A stretch of 64,000 nt of DNA from Mycolicibacterium neoaurum ATCC 25795 (GTDB lineage Bacteria; Actinomycetota; Actinomycetes; Mycobacteriales; Mycobacteriaceae), in assembly GCF_000691525.1 (NCBI RefSeq), contig NZ_JMDW01000011.1, positions 299,200 through 363,199 on the forward strand, given 5' to 3'. Both the position numbers and the translations under genes were made by a program. This document shows positions 44,783-52,800 of the stretch, in pieces (the first letter of the stretch is position 1; each line of letters opens with the position of its first letter). The notes under the pieces were generated by a model. That model was not told where the DNA came from. It was given only the letters and a program-made list of their open reading frames with translations, and searched no databases.

Positions 44783-45087
44783 TGAACACCGAACTCACCC
44801 TCCACCAGACCCATACCGACGCTGGTACGACCGCGTTGGAGGCAGTCGGGGAGATCGATCTGAGTAATGTCGAGGCGTTCTCCGCCGCGCTTGAGGCCGC
44901 GACCGCCGACGCCGGGGGTTCACTCACCGTGGACCTCACGCATGTCACCTACCTCGACAGTGCCGCCATCAACGCGTTGTTCCGACACGTCAACCACATC
45001 AGCATCCTCGCCAACCGACTACTGAAGGCGATCCTCACACTCAGTGGGCTCGCCGATCTGGTCACCGTGCAGATCGTCGACGCGTGA
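44782..45087 (+). CDS. Anti-anti-sigma factor (RsbV-like STAS)
   Basis: A 101-residue STAS protein. EAVGEIDLSNVEAFSAALEA and VDLTHVTYLDSAAINALF match RsbV/SpoIIAA, with the phosphorylatable serine in YLDSAA (about residue 60). ATG overlaps the upstream TGA by one base, so it is made with the hybrid protein, which contains both a kinase and a phosphatase for it. When dephosphorylated it should capture an anti-sigma kinase. Confidence 0.9.
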   Translation: MNTELTLHQTHTDAGTTALEAVGEIDLSNVEAFSAALEAATADAGGSLTVDLTHVTYLDSAAINALFRHVNHISILANRLLKAILTLSGLADLVTVQIVDA

Positions 45088-45091
45088 CCCG

Positions 45092-45535
45092 TCAGCGGGC
45101 CGGACACTGCTCGAATTGCAGACACACCCTGGTCCCGTGGTCGGAGCCGTCGACGGTCATGTCATCACACAGCGCGCGCATGAGTCGCAGTCCGCGGCCT
45201 CGCGCAGGGTTCTTGGGTGACGATCGCGGATCCAGCCAGTGGCCGCGGTCGACCACGCAGAGCCGCACCGTCCGCGCGTCCGTGTCGTGGCGGGCCTCGA
45301 TGCTCATGACCCCGGCGGCTGATTGGCCGCGGTACGCGTGGTCGGCGCAATTGGCCAGGGCCTCATAGGCGGCAAGCACGATATCGGCGATCCGGTCGGT
45401 GTCGATGTGCACCCGTCGGGTCAGCCACGCCCTGATTTCGCCGCTCAACTCGCCGGCTGCCGTCGGCTCGGCGGTTGCCGACACCAGCAGATCGGCGTCC
45501 CCCGGCGGCGGCGCGGGCTGAGGTAAAGGGCACAT
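45092..45535 (-). CDS. RsbW-like anti-sigma factor kinase
   Basis: A 147-residue GHKL ATPase. The N box AAYEALANCADHAYRG near residue 58, G1 VVDRGHWLDP near 95 and the G2 RGRGLRLMRALCDD near 112 are present, the layout of RsbW/SpoIIAB. Such proteins hold a sigma factor inactive and phosphorylate an RsbV partner. It is convergent with the RsbV-like gene (4 bp apart) and divergent from the PP2C gene. It is likely the keeper of the sigma factor at 48792, though not adjacent. Confidence 0.88.
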   Translation of the reverse strand: MCPLPQPAPPPGDADLLVSATAEPTAAGELSGEIRAWLTRRVHIDTDRIADIVLAAYEALANCADHAYRGQSAAGVMSIEARHDTDARTVRLCVVDRGHWLDPRSSPKNPARGRGLRLMRALCDDMTVDGSDHGTRVCLQFEQCPAR

Positions 45536-45669
45536 CTTTGGTCGATTACCCCATTCGACGAAGTCTAGTCATGACCCGCGCCACGTGCGCCCGCTCCGTA
45601 TAAAACCGTGACGAAACGGGAACCCTCTCGGCTGCAGCAGTGCACGCGAACCAGAATCGGGTAGGAGCC

Positions 45670-47112
45670 ATGAGCACCGAGGACATCGACGCCGACGAGC
45701 GGGTGCGGCTGGCTGCGGTGGCGCGATATCGCAAGGTCATCGGCCCGGCCGACCCGGTGCTGGCGCGTATCGCCACGATCATCGCCGAGGTGTTCGACGC
45801 ACCGTATGGCGTCGTCACGCTCGTTGAACGGGACAGTATCTGGATGGTCGGCACCCACGGGCTGGACGTCGACCGGATCGATAGGGAGGACGGACTGTGC
45901 TCCACCGCCATTGCCGGCACAGCCCCATACGTGGTGTCCGACTGCCAAACCGATCCCCGCGCGGCAGGTAACCGCTTCGTTCGCGAGCACGGCATCGGTT
46001 TCTACGCTTGTGTCCCGCTGATCACGTTCGACGGACACCACCTGGGTGCCGTCGCGGCGATGGACACCCGTTCGCGTCGCGATCCCTCTCCGTCGCAGCT
46101 GTCGGTACTGGCCGACCTCGCCGTCGTGGTGATCGAGCAGTTGGAGCTCCGCCTGTCGTCCTCGGAGGCCCTGACCCTCGAGCATGGGCTCCGTACGGTC
46201 GCCGAGGCCGAACTGGACGCCGTCCGCGCCGACAGGGACGCAGCCAGGCGGGATCGAGACAGCGCGCATCTGGCCCTGGATGAGGCGCGCTCGGATCGCG
46301 TGATCGCTCAGCGAGATCGGGATCGGGCCCGGTCGGACCGCGACGAGGCCCAGCTGGACCGGGAGGCGGCCGAACGCGAGCGCGACAGCATCGACGATTA
46401 CGCGACAGCACTACAGCAGGTGCTGGTGCCACCCAAGCTGCCCGAGATCCCCGGCATGGACCTGGTCGCCGGGTATCACCCGGCATCACCGCGGGATGTC
46501 AGCGGTGACTTCTACGACGCGTTCGCCCTCGACGAGCGAACGTGGGGTCTGTTCATCGGCGACGTGCAGGGTCACGGTGTGCATGCCGCCGTGCTGACGA
46601 CACTCATCCGGTACAGCCTGCGCGCGGCGCTGCTGCATGACCGTGAACCCGCGTCGGCGCTGGCGGAACTGAACGCGGTGCTACTGCGGGAACTGCGGCC
46701 GCGCCGGTTCGCGACGGTGTCGGTGTTGATCCTGCGCCGCCGCAGCACCGGTGGTTTCGATCTGGTCATGGCTACCGGTGGGCACCCCCCTGCCCTTCTG
46801 CTGGATCCGCGGACGAAAACCGCACACGCCGTCAGACCGGAGACCGGCATGCTCGTCGGGGCCACGCCGCACGCGACATTCGGAACACTGGAAGTGACGC
46901 TGGAGCCCGGTCAGACGCTGTTGCTGTACACCGACGGGCTCACCGAGGCACGCCGCGGCGCCGATCCTTTCGACGATGCCGCACTTGCCACCTACGGCGC
47001 GACCCGCACCGCGCTGAGCGCGGCGGCGCTCATCGACGATCTGGCGACGCTGATCCCGAAGCTCCAGCCGACCGACGATATCGCGCTGCTCGCCCTCAGC
47101 GTCGGTTCTTGA
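45670..47112 (+). CDS. GAF-coiled-coil-PP2C phosphatase (RsbU-like)
   Basis: A 480-residue protein: GAF domain (about 20-165), a charged coiled coil with repeating Arg-Asp pairs (about 180-255, RDRDRARSDRDEAQLDREAA) and a SpoIIE-type PP2C domain (about 262-478) with ASPRDVSGDFYDAF, FIGDVQGHGVHAA, TGGHPPALLL and LYTDGLTEARRG. Metal aspartates are intact. It should dephosphorylate STAS partners in answer to a GAF-bound signal. ATG 45670 has TAGGAG 2 nt upstream; a start at 45640 is open but less likely. Confidence 0.93.
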   Translation: MSTEDIDADERVRLAAVARYRKVIGPADPVLARIATIIAEVFDAPYGVVTLVERDSIWMVGTHGLDVDRIDREDGLCSTAIAGTAPYVVSDCQTDPRAAGNRFVREHGIGFYACVPLITFDGHHLGAVAAMDTRSRRDPSPSQLSVLADLAVVVIEQLELRLSSSEALTLEHGLRTVAEAELDAVRADRDAARRDRDSAHLALDEARSDRVIAQRDRDRARSDRDEAQLDREAAERERDSIDDYATALQQVLVPPKLPEIPGMDLVAGYHPASPRDVSGDFYDAFALDERTWGLFIGDVQGHGVHAAVLTTLIRYSLRAALLHDREPASALAELNAVLLRELRPRRFATVSVLILRRRSTGGFDLVMATGGHPPALLLDPRTKTAHAVRPETGMLVGATPHATFGTLEVTLEPGQTLLLYTDGLTEARRGADPFDDAALATYGATRTALSAAALIDDLATLIPKLQPTDDIALLALSVGS

Positions 47113-47120
47113 AACAGCGA

Positions 47121-47492
47121 CTATCGCTGCGCGAGAACCGTATTCAACGCCTCGTCGAGTGTCGGGCACACATCGATCACATCGGCCACCCCGACGAGTT
47201 GTAGTGGCCGGGCGGTAGCAGGTCCGGCAGCGACGACGGCCAACCGAACCGTCGGATGATGGTGGACAGCGACCAGCGCACCGATGCCTATCGACGCCAG
47301 GAACTGCACGCCGAGCAGATCGATCACGACGCGCTCCGGCGCGCCGGCCATCGCCGATTCGATGCCGCCCTCCAAATGCGCGACGGTGACCATGTCGATC
47401 GTTCCGGTGACGGTGATGACCACCGTCCCGTCCACAAGACGGGTACTGACACCGCACACCGACGCACCTGAATTCCCCACCATGTTCCTCAC
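47121..47492 (-). CDS. STAS anti-sigma factor antagonist
   Basis: A 123-residue STAS protein. VTGTIDMVTVAHLEGGIESA and VIDLLGVQFLASIGIGALVA are family-typical; the serine in LASIG is in the usual phosphorylation loop, shifted one residue like in several mycobacterial antagonists. GTG 47492 is chosen because GGGAGG lies 5 nt upstream; ATG 47483 is the alternative. It converges with the PP2C gene (8 bp apart). Confidence 0.87.
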   Translation of the reverse strand: MRNMVGNSGASVCGVSTRLVDGTVVITVTGTIDMVTVAHLEGGIESAMAGAPERVVIDLLGVQFLASIGIGALVAVHHHPTVRLAVVAAGPATARPLQLVGVADVIDVCPTLDEALNTVLAQR

Positions 47493-47562
47493 CGCGACCT
47501 CCCGTTCGCTCGGCCGCTCGCACGGCGAACAGATCATAACCAGTACCGGAGGTCTCGGTTAT

Positions 47563-48252
47563 TCAGGTCGTCTCGTCGTTGATCTGGGTCACGATGCGAT
47601 GCGCGATATCGGACAGCTTGACATTGGCATCCTGGGAGAGCTTGACCAGCAGCCGGAACGCCGCCATGGAATCGATCTTGAACCGCTCCATGATGATCCC
47701 TTTGGCCTGCCCGATCTCGTCACGACTGTGCAGCGCCTCTTCGAATTGACTCTCGGCCTCCGCACCGAACAACGCAATGGACGCATGCTGGGCGACAATG
47801 GCACCGATGAATTCCGACTCCTCCGAAAACACACCGGCCTCACCGCCATAGAGGTTCAGCGCTCCGAGATTTTGTTGCAGCACATAAAGCTGGAAGGACA
47901 ACAGGCTGCGCGCACCAAGCTCAAGCGCGGCCGCCGCGAACCGAGTCCAGCGCGTCTCGGTCGCCATATCCTCGATGAGCACGGTGCGATGCTCACGCAG
48001 CGAACTCAAGCACGGACCCTCGTCGAGTTCGGTCTGCAACCTATCCAATTCGGCGACCATCGGGTCGCTCGGCGCTCTTGGGGTGACGGTGCGACCTTCG
48101 ATCATCGAGACACCCGCCCAGCGCACGCCCGGCACGATCTCCACCGCGCCCTTGACCACCGCCTCGAGAGTGGATTCGGTACCCGCCTGGTCCTGCATCG
48201 TCAGCGCCAGGTCCGCGAGAGCGCGCGCGAGATCGATCCCCCGATCAGACAT
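47563..48252 (-). CDS. GAF-ANTAR regulator (second of three)
   Basis: A 229-residue protein with GAF (about 15-160; PGVRWAGVSMIEG, ELDEGPCLSSLREH) and ANTAR (about 170-222; SRDEIGQAKGIIMERFKIDS, AFRLLVKLSQDANVKLSDIA). ATG 48252 is preceded at 6 nt by TACCGT, a possible leaderless -10; it is also 4 bp downstream of the stop of a small zinc-ribbon-like frame on the same strand and may be read with it. Confidence 0.9.
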   Translation of the reverse strand: MSDRGIDLARALADLALTMQDQAGTESTLEAVVKGAVEIVPGVRWAGVSMIEGRTVTPRAPSDPMVAELDRLQTELDEGPCLSSLREHRTVLIEDMATETRWTRFAAAALELGARSLLSFQLYVLQQNLGALNLYGGEAGVFSEESEFIGAIVAQHASIALFGAEAESQFEEALHSRDEIGQAKGIIMERFKIDSMAAFRLLVKLSQDANVKLSDIAHRIVTQINDETT

Positions 48253-48256
48253 GTTC

Positions 48257-48571
48257 CTACGGTAACGCTGTGTTCGCCTCGCGGACAACCAAACCGGCGT
48301 CGCCGTATCGCCGGTGCTCACCTGCACACCTCCTGCAAACCTCGCCACGCAGATCAGTACGCGCTTCATCTGGCGTTTCCTTGTCGACACCGGACCGCGG
48401 CAATTTGACGTCACCGTAAGAGCTTTCGTCTTGTGCCATCCACTCTGAGAGCAGACACAGCGCGGTGCGGACTGGCGGTTTCAACGCACCACCGCACCGG
48501 GTACAAGCTGACCAACGGGCGCGATGGCGGCGCCGCAATACACCTGGAGATGCGATCGTGATTCCATTCAT
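48257..48571 (-). CDS. Small protein with two CxxC motifs (zinc-ribbon-like)
   Basis: A roughly 104-residue frame with CTRCGGALKPPVRTALC and, 50 residues on, GEVCRRCAGEH, enough for one zinc site. Codon use is protein-like across the motif region. ATG 48571 or TTG 48535 may be the start. The stop is 4 bp before the GAF-ANTAR ATG, suggesting co-transcription. Not a recognised family. Confidence 0.5.
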   Translation of the reverse strand: MNGITIASPGVLRRRHRARWSACTRCGGALKPPVRTALCLLSEWMAQDESSYGDVKLPRSGVDKETPDEARTDLRGEVCRRCAGEHRRYGDAGLVVREANTALP

Positions 48572-48671
48572 CTGCACGACATGCGGAGAATTCGACCTCG
48601 ATACCGCCGAATGTGCATCGTGCGCGCAATCGGCGCGTGACCACGGCGCGGCGGGCACCGCCGTCGCATAA
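48558..48671 (+). CDS. Tiny CxxC-CxxC protein, 37 residues
   Basis: MIPFICTTCGEFDLDTAECA followed by SCAQSARDHG: two CxxC pairs 13 residues apart form a miniature zinc ribbon. GTG 48558 has TGGAG 8 nt upstream. Third-position GC is lower than in neighbours. It overlaps the start of the opposite-strand zinc-ribbon-like frame by 14 bp, so at most one may be real. Confidence 0.4.
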   Translation: MIPFICTTCGEFDLDTAECASCAQSARDHGAAGTAVA

Positions 48672-48706
48672 TGACCGTGCGGCCGGCATACCGGCCCGAA
48701 CTCGAG

Positions 48707-48732
48707 GTTCGATGAGCGGCTCCTCGGGGTAT
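48707..48732 (+). promoter_or_regulatory. SigF-type promoter of the sigma factor gene (GTTC-N16-GGGTAT)
   Basis: GTTC (48707-48710), 16 nt, GGGTAT (48727-48732): a full -10 and three of four -35 bases, 59 bp before the sigma gene start, indicating positive autoregulation. Confidence 0.6.
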
Positions 48733-48791
48733 GCACTAGATGGTTCAGATCCGAGCCACCCTCAGCACCATTTCGAACAGGGGAAACTCGG

Positions 48792-49595
48792 ATGCCACGA
48801 ACCGATCAGCAGTACGCCGAAATCGCCGACATGGTGCGATCCTTGCGCAGCCACGAGCCCGGCTCGGCTGACCACCGCACGCTCTACGACGACATCATCA
48901 CCAGGATTCTTCCGCTGGCCGAACACATCGCCCAGCGGTACTCCGGGCGCGGACAGCCCTACGACGATCTCTACCAAGTCGCTTGTATCGGACTCATCAA
49001 GGCGGTCAACCGGTTCGATCCGGACCGTGGGGCGGATTTCCTCTCCTTTGCCGTGCCGACGGTGATGGGCGAGGTGCGCAGGCACTTCCGTGATACCGGA
49101 TGGGCCGTGAACGTGCCGCGCCGCCTGAAAGATCTCAGTCTGCAGCTGACCAAGGCGCGCGAGGAATTGACCCGAACCCGGGGCCACGCGCCGACTGCCA
49201 GCGAGATCGCCACCCACCTGGGCATCGAACGCGAAGAGGTGATCCAGGCGACCGTGGCCGCAAGCCATTATTCGACCGTCTCCACTGACCGACCGGCCAC
49301 CGACGACGGTGAGGACTTCACCCTCAAGGACACCCTCGGCTCGGTGGACACCCGGCTGGACAAGATCGTCGATGTGGAGACCGTGCGACCGCTCATCGAA
49401 AAACTGTCTCCCCGAGAACGCGCCGTACTCAATTACCGGTTCTTCGACGATATGACCCAGACGCAGATCGCCGAGCGGATGGACTGCTCACAGATGCAGG
49501 TTTCGCGCATCCTTGCCAAGGCGCTGGACTCGCTGCGCAAGCAGGCTGAGGCTCAAATGGCCGAACGCCCGCGGGTCAGGCACACCGCCGCCTGA
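48792..49595 (+). CDS. sigF: SigF/SigB-family RNA polymerase sigma factor
   Basis: A 267-residue sigma-70 factor of the stress/sporulation SigF class. Region 2 is clear (GRGQPYDDLYQVACIGLIKA, NRFDPDRGADFLSFAVPTVM, GEVRRHFRDTGWAVNVPRRL), region 3 (TASEIATHLGIEREEVIQA) and region 4 (LSPRERAVLNYRFFDDMTQT, QTQIAERMDCSQMQVSRILA) follow. It differs enough from classical mycobacterial SigF that it may be a paralogue; the symbol is by similarity. GGGGAAA precedes ATG. The nearby phosphatases, STAS proteins and RsbW-like kinase form its probable control circuit. Confidence 0.9.
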   Translation: MPRTDQQYAEIADMVRSLRSHEPGSADHRTLYDDIITRILPLAEHIAQRYSGRGQPYDDLYQVACIGLIKAVNRFDPDRGADFLSFAVPTVMGEVRRHFRDTGWAVNVPRRLKDLSLQLTKAREELTRTRGHAPTASEIATHLGIEREEVIQATVAASHYSTVSTDRPATDDGEDFTLKDTLGSVDTRLDKIVDVETVRPLIEKLSPRERAVLNYRFFDDMTQTQIAERMDCSQMQVSRILAKALDSLRKQAEAQMAERPRVRHTAA

Positions 49596-49612
49596 TCTCA
49601 GAACGCGACATC

Positions 49613-50059
49613 TCAGAAAGCGACGGGGTCGGCCCGTTCGGCGATCAGCGCCAGTCGCCAGGTGCACTCGCGGTTGCGCGGTGCGACACCGAGTAACTGC
49701 ACGGCGTCGGGGACCCACCGCACCGGCGCGGTGGTGGCCACCTCGGTCATCTCGATTCGGCACCCGCCGTCACCGTTGTCAGAGAGACGCATGGTGATCC
49801 GTGCCTTGCCCGCCGGGCGGACCTTGGCCAACAACACCAGTTCATGGCCGGGCTCACAACTCTCGACCACGGTCTCGTCGTCGATGACGACGGGCCAGGT
49901 GCCGATGGAGTGCAGAATCCGCGAACCCGGTGCCGGCCAGTCCGCGCTGACAGCCCGGATTCGGCTGTTGCCGACCACCCAACCCGAGTAGGTCCATCCA
50001 TCGGCGAGCACATCCCACACCTGCTGACGGGTTGCCGAGGTCTCCCTGCTGACCGTCAT
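49613..50059 (-). CDS. SRPBCC (START-like) family protein
   Basis: A 148-residue polyketide-cyclase/START-like fold: start TVSRETSATRQQVWDVLADG, then WVVGNSRIRAVSADWPAPGS and LHSIGTWPVVIDDETVVESC, with the final helix following RWVPDAVQLLGV. Such proteins bind hydrophobic ligands; enzymatic role unknown. ATG 50059 has AGGAG 9 nt upstream. It ends 17 bp after the convergent sigma gene. Confidence 0.85.
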   Translation of the reverse strand: MTVSRETSATRQQVWDVLADGWTYSGWVVGNSRIRAVSADWPAPGSRILHSIGTWPVVIDDETVVESCEPGHELVLLAKVRPAGKARITMRLSDNGDGGCRIEMTEVATTAPVRWVPDAVQLLGVAPRNRECTWRLALIAERADPVAF

Positions 50060-50280
50060 GCCGCGCATCTCCTGTCGTTGGCGCCGCGAGTTGATCTCAC
50101 CGCTCGTCAGCACCGGATGTACCCCGTAAGCCACCCACGAATCGCCACTGGCGGTGGTATTTTCGGTCCACCTGCCGCACGGAACGGGCCACATCGCGCG
50201 GCGGCGTGTGCCAGGGGCCGTGGGCGTCGGCCGCTCGATACTCTCTTGCGCACAATTGGCGCGCGCGACAGGTACCGGAC

Positions 50281-51234
50281 ATGCAGGATTTGAGCTTCGA
50301 CAGCAGCGACCTCGGAGAAACCGAGGAGTTTCTGGTGAAGGCCTACACCAAGATGCGTATCGGCGGCGCCGGTGAACAATCGCGGGCCAGGATAGCCCGG
50401 CGGGCTCTGGGACCCATCGGCATGGACGAACTGGCGTTCACCTACGACATGAACTTCGACGCCAGCCCACTGAGCCGAATAGTGCTGTGCGAGATGCGCA
50501 GCGGACACATCGAAGAGACGATCAGCGGCAGGCAGACCGATGTGTTCGCACCGGGCGACCTGACCCTGTTCAGCCCACCGGGACAGCCGCATTCCGGAAC
50601 GGTGCGTGGTGCCTCCTATGACCTGACCGTGTTCGACACCGCGATTCTGGACAGGGTGGCAGCAACGACGCCGAGAGCGCGTCAGACGCCGGTCATGTTG
50701 ACCGGGCACCGCCCGGTTTCGGCTGCGGCCGGGCGGCGACTTGGCGCGTTGATCGGATACCTGCGCGACCACGTGCTCTCCGACCAGCAGGCCCGGGCAT
50801 CCGAGCTCGTGATCAGCAACGCCGTCACACATCTGGCTGCCACGACGTTGAATGCTTTCCCGCACAACGCTTCGACCGACCCCACCGCGGCTGATCGGCG
50901 CGACGCCGGGGTGCCCGCTTTGTTGCGTCGCGCCGTCGCCTTCATCGACGAAAACGCCGACCGCGATATCGCGCTGGCCGATATCGCCTGCGCCGTATAC
51001 CTGACGCCCAGGGCGGTGCAATACATGTTCCGCAGGCATCTGGACTGCACGCCGACGGAATACCTCCGGAAGGTCCGATTACACCACGCCCACCTCGAAC
51101 TGCTCACCGGTTCGCCGCAGGAGAGCACGGTGAGCGCCATCGCGAGGCGCTGGGGATTCGCCCACACCGGACGGTTCGCCGCGTTCTACCGACAGGCCTA
51201 CGGGCGGTCGCCGGCAACCACCCTGCGCAGCTAA
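50281..51234 (+). CDS. AraC family transcriptional regulator
   Basis: A 317-residue regulator. An N-terminal AraC_binding-like cupin-type domain (DLTLFSPPGQPHSGTV near residue 90) and a C-terminal double helix-turn-helix (residues about 215-312: DIALADIACAVYLTPRAVQY, RRHLDCTPTEYLRKVRLHHA, SAIARRWGFAHTGRFAAFYR). Targets unknown; it is divergent from the SRPBCC gene, a possible target. ATG 50281 has no clear ribosome site. Confidence 0.92.
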   Translation: MQDLSFDSSDLGETEEFLVKAYTKMRIGGAGEQSRARIARRALGPIGMDELAFTYDMNFDASPLSRIVLCEMRSGHIEETISGRQTDVFAPGDLTLFSPPGQPHSGTVRGASYDLTVFDTAILDRVAATTPRARQTPVMLTGHRPVSAAAGRRLGALIGYLRDHVLSDQQARASELVISNAVTHLAATTLNAFPHNASTDPTAADRRDAGVPALLRRAVAFIDENADRDIALADIACAVYLTPRAVQYMFRRHLDCTPTEYLRKVRLHHAHLELLTGSPQESTVSAIARRWGFAHTGRFAAFYRQAYGRSPATTLRS

Positions 51235-51995
51235 TCGGGCGGCCGCGACTTCGGGTGGGTCAGCGTGACGATCTTTTCCGCGACGGTCGCCAATTTGACA
51301 TTGCTTTCCTGAGACATGCGCTTGAGCAACTCGAACGCCTCGTAGGCATCGACCCCGAAGCGCTCCATCAGCATCCCTTTTGCCTGGCCGATCACATCCC
51401 TGGACAGCAAGGCCGTGCTGAACTGTTGCTCACGACGTTGCAGATTCCAGGCCATGGTGGCGTGCGCAGCCAGGATTTGGGCCATTTCGACCGACTCGTC
51501 GGTGAAGGCGTGCCGACGCTCGGCATGGAAGTTCATGGCCGCCATCGGTGGGATCTCGGAGCCGAACATGTGGACGCTCAAAACCGAGCGCACCGGAGTC
51601 CGAACCAGCGCCGCACTCCCGAATTCCGGCCATCTCGACTCATTTTCGAGATCGTCGACGCGAATGACTCCGCCACCACGCGCTGCGGCAAGACACGGAC
51701 CCTCGCCCGTCTCACGCTGCAGGGCATCCGACGCCTCCGCGTGATGATGAGTCGGTCCCAGCGAGGCGATCGAATCATCGTCCTCCAGCACGGTGATGCT
51801 GCAATACTGCGCACCCGGCACCAACGACACCGCCTCGGCATTCATGGCGAGCATCGCCGCAGCGAAATCGGCCGTGTCGTCACGCTGCAGCGAATCCGCC
51901 AGCTCGACCAGCCTGATGATCAGTGCTGCATCGGCCATCAGCGGCCGCTCTGCACGTCGCCGGCCATCTGCGGCATCGGACAGCCCGTCAGACAA
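51231..51995 (-). CDS. GAF-ANTAR regulator (third of three)
   Basis: GAF domain (PGAQYCSITVLEDDDSIASL, GEGPCLAAARGGG) followed by ANTAR (SRDVIGQAKGMLMERFGVDA, AFELLKRMSQESNVKLATVA). A TTG at 51995 with AAAGGAG 8 nt upstream gives 254 residues; ATG 51938 gives 235 and matches the usual start MADAALIIRLVELADSL. Its stop interlocks with that of the AraC gene. RNA targets unknown. Confidence 0.88.
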   Translation of the reverse strand: MSDGLSDAADGRRRAERPLMADAALIIRLVELADSLQRDDTADFAAAMLAMNAEAVSLVPGAQYCSITVLEDDDSIASLGPTHHHAEASDALQRETGEGPCLAAARGGGVIRVDDLENESRWPEFGSAALVRTPVRSVLSVHMFGSEIPPMAAMNFHAERRHAFTDESVEMAQILAAHATMAWNLQRREQQFSTALLSRDVIGQAKGMLMERFGVDAYEAFELLKRMSQESNVKLATVAEKIVTLTHPKSRPPD

Positions 51996-52330
51996 TCGCC
52001 GCACTCCTTTCGCACGCGAAGACGACCGGCCACCCAGCAGGTGTGAATGGACGGTCCAGATGGGACCCGGGCACGCGTCGACGGCGCGGAGTCGGGCTCG
52101 ACCGCGTTGTCGAGCAACCCCAGGCGCCATCTGCCCGTCCCGAACATAGTTGCGATGCAGGGCCATTGGTCTCAGCGGCCACCCGATTGCTTCGCTCGGC
52201 GGATCGGCTTTCGCCCAAATATTCGTTTCGCGACCCGCCGCCCGCTCTACGCTGTTTGTCGCTGCACGCGCCGGGTAACTCGCATTCGGGTGGTCCGGCC
52301 GAACAGTGCCGACCATACGAGGAGATCGCG
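51996..52330. other. 335-bp region with a SigF promoter but no clear gene
   Basis: Divergent region between the GAF-ANTAR gene and the NRAMP operon. Apart from the SigF-type promoter at 52254-52278 I see no gene, hairpin or repeat of note; open frames on either strand look non-coding. Confidence 0.4.
52254..52278 (+). promoter_or_regulatory. SigF-type promoter (GTTT-N15-GGGTAA)
   Basis: GTTT (52254-52257) and GGGTAA (52273-52278) spaced 15 nt fit the SigF consensus. The first start codon downstream is at 52331, giving a leader of about 45 nt with GAGGAG. Confidence 0.65.
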
Positions 52331-52354
52331 ATGGCAGCGGAGACCCGGCGGTGA
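52331..52354 (+). CDS. Seven-residue leader peptide (MAAETRR)
   Basis: GAGGAG lies 6 nt before ATG 52331; the frame ends TGA at 52352-52354, overlapping the GTG of the next gene (GTGA). It may serve only to deliver ribosomes to the following start by coupling. Confidence 0.4.
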   Translation: MAAETRR

Positions 52355-52800
52355 CGGGCAGAAATGCCCGCCTGGTGCTCGGCCCGATCCTTCTTGCCGC
52401 TGCGCTGGCAGGGCTGTTCACCAGCTGCCCGACCTACCGAGATGGCGTCTCGGGGCAACTCGCGTCAGCCGAGGAACAGACCGAGTCCGCTGCCCACTCC
52501 GCGGCGTTGGCACTGCAACTGTGGCATCAAGGGCGATCGCCGGACCGGCTCGTCGCCGTCCAGATCTCCGACGCCCGCGATGATGTCGCCGAGAGTTACG
52601 ACACGACAGCGGTGTTACGTACGACGGGTCCGACGGATCTGGCGCGCCAGACACTTCTGATGCAGGTCATGACGGAGATCATCTCGACGTTGAATCGGTC
52701 CTACGCTTCGGTACGCGCTGGGGCGCAACACGAGTCGACGGACGATCTCCGGGCGGCGCTGCTCGCGGCCGCCGATGATCTTCGACACCGGTACCGCTGA
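52351..52800 (+). CDS. Membrane-anchored small protein, unknown
   Basis: A 149-residue protein with an N-terminal hydrophobic segment (LVLGPILLAAALAGLFTSCP) that could be a signal anchor or poor lipobox (FTSC), then a helical extracytoplasmic domain (SGQLASAEEQTESAAHSAAL, LLMQVMTEIISTLNRSYASV). No known family. It overlaps the NRAMP-like gene by one base (TGATG), first substantial gene of the SigF-type operon. Confidence 0.65.
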   Translation: MTGRNARLVLGPILLAAALAGLFTSCPTYRDGVSGQLASAEEQTESAAHSAALALQLWHQGRSPDRLVAVQISDARDDVAESYDTTAVLRTTGPTDLARQTLLMQVMTEIISTLNRSYASVRAGAQHESTDDLRAALLAAADDLRHRYR

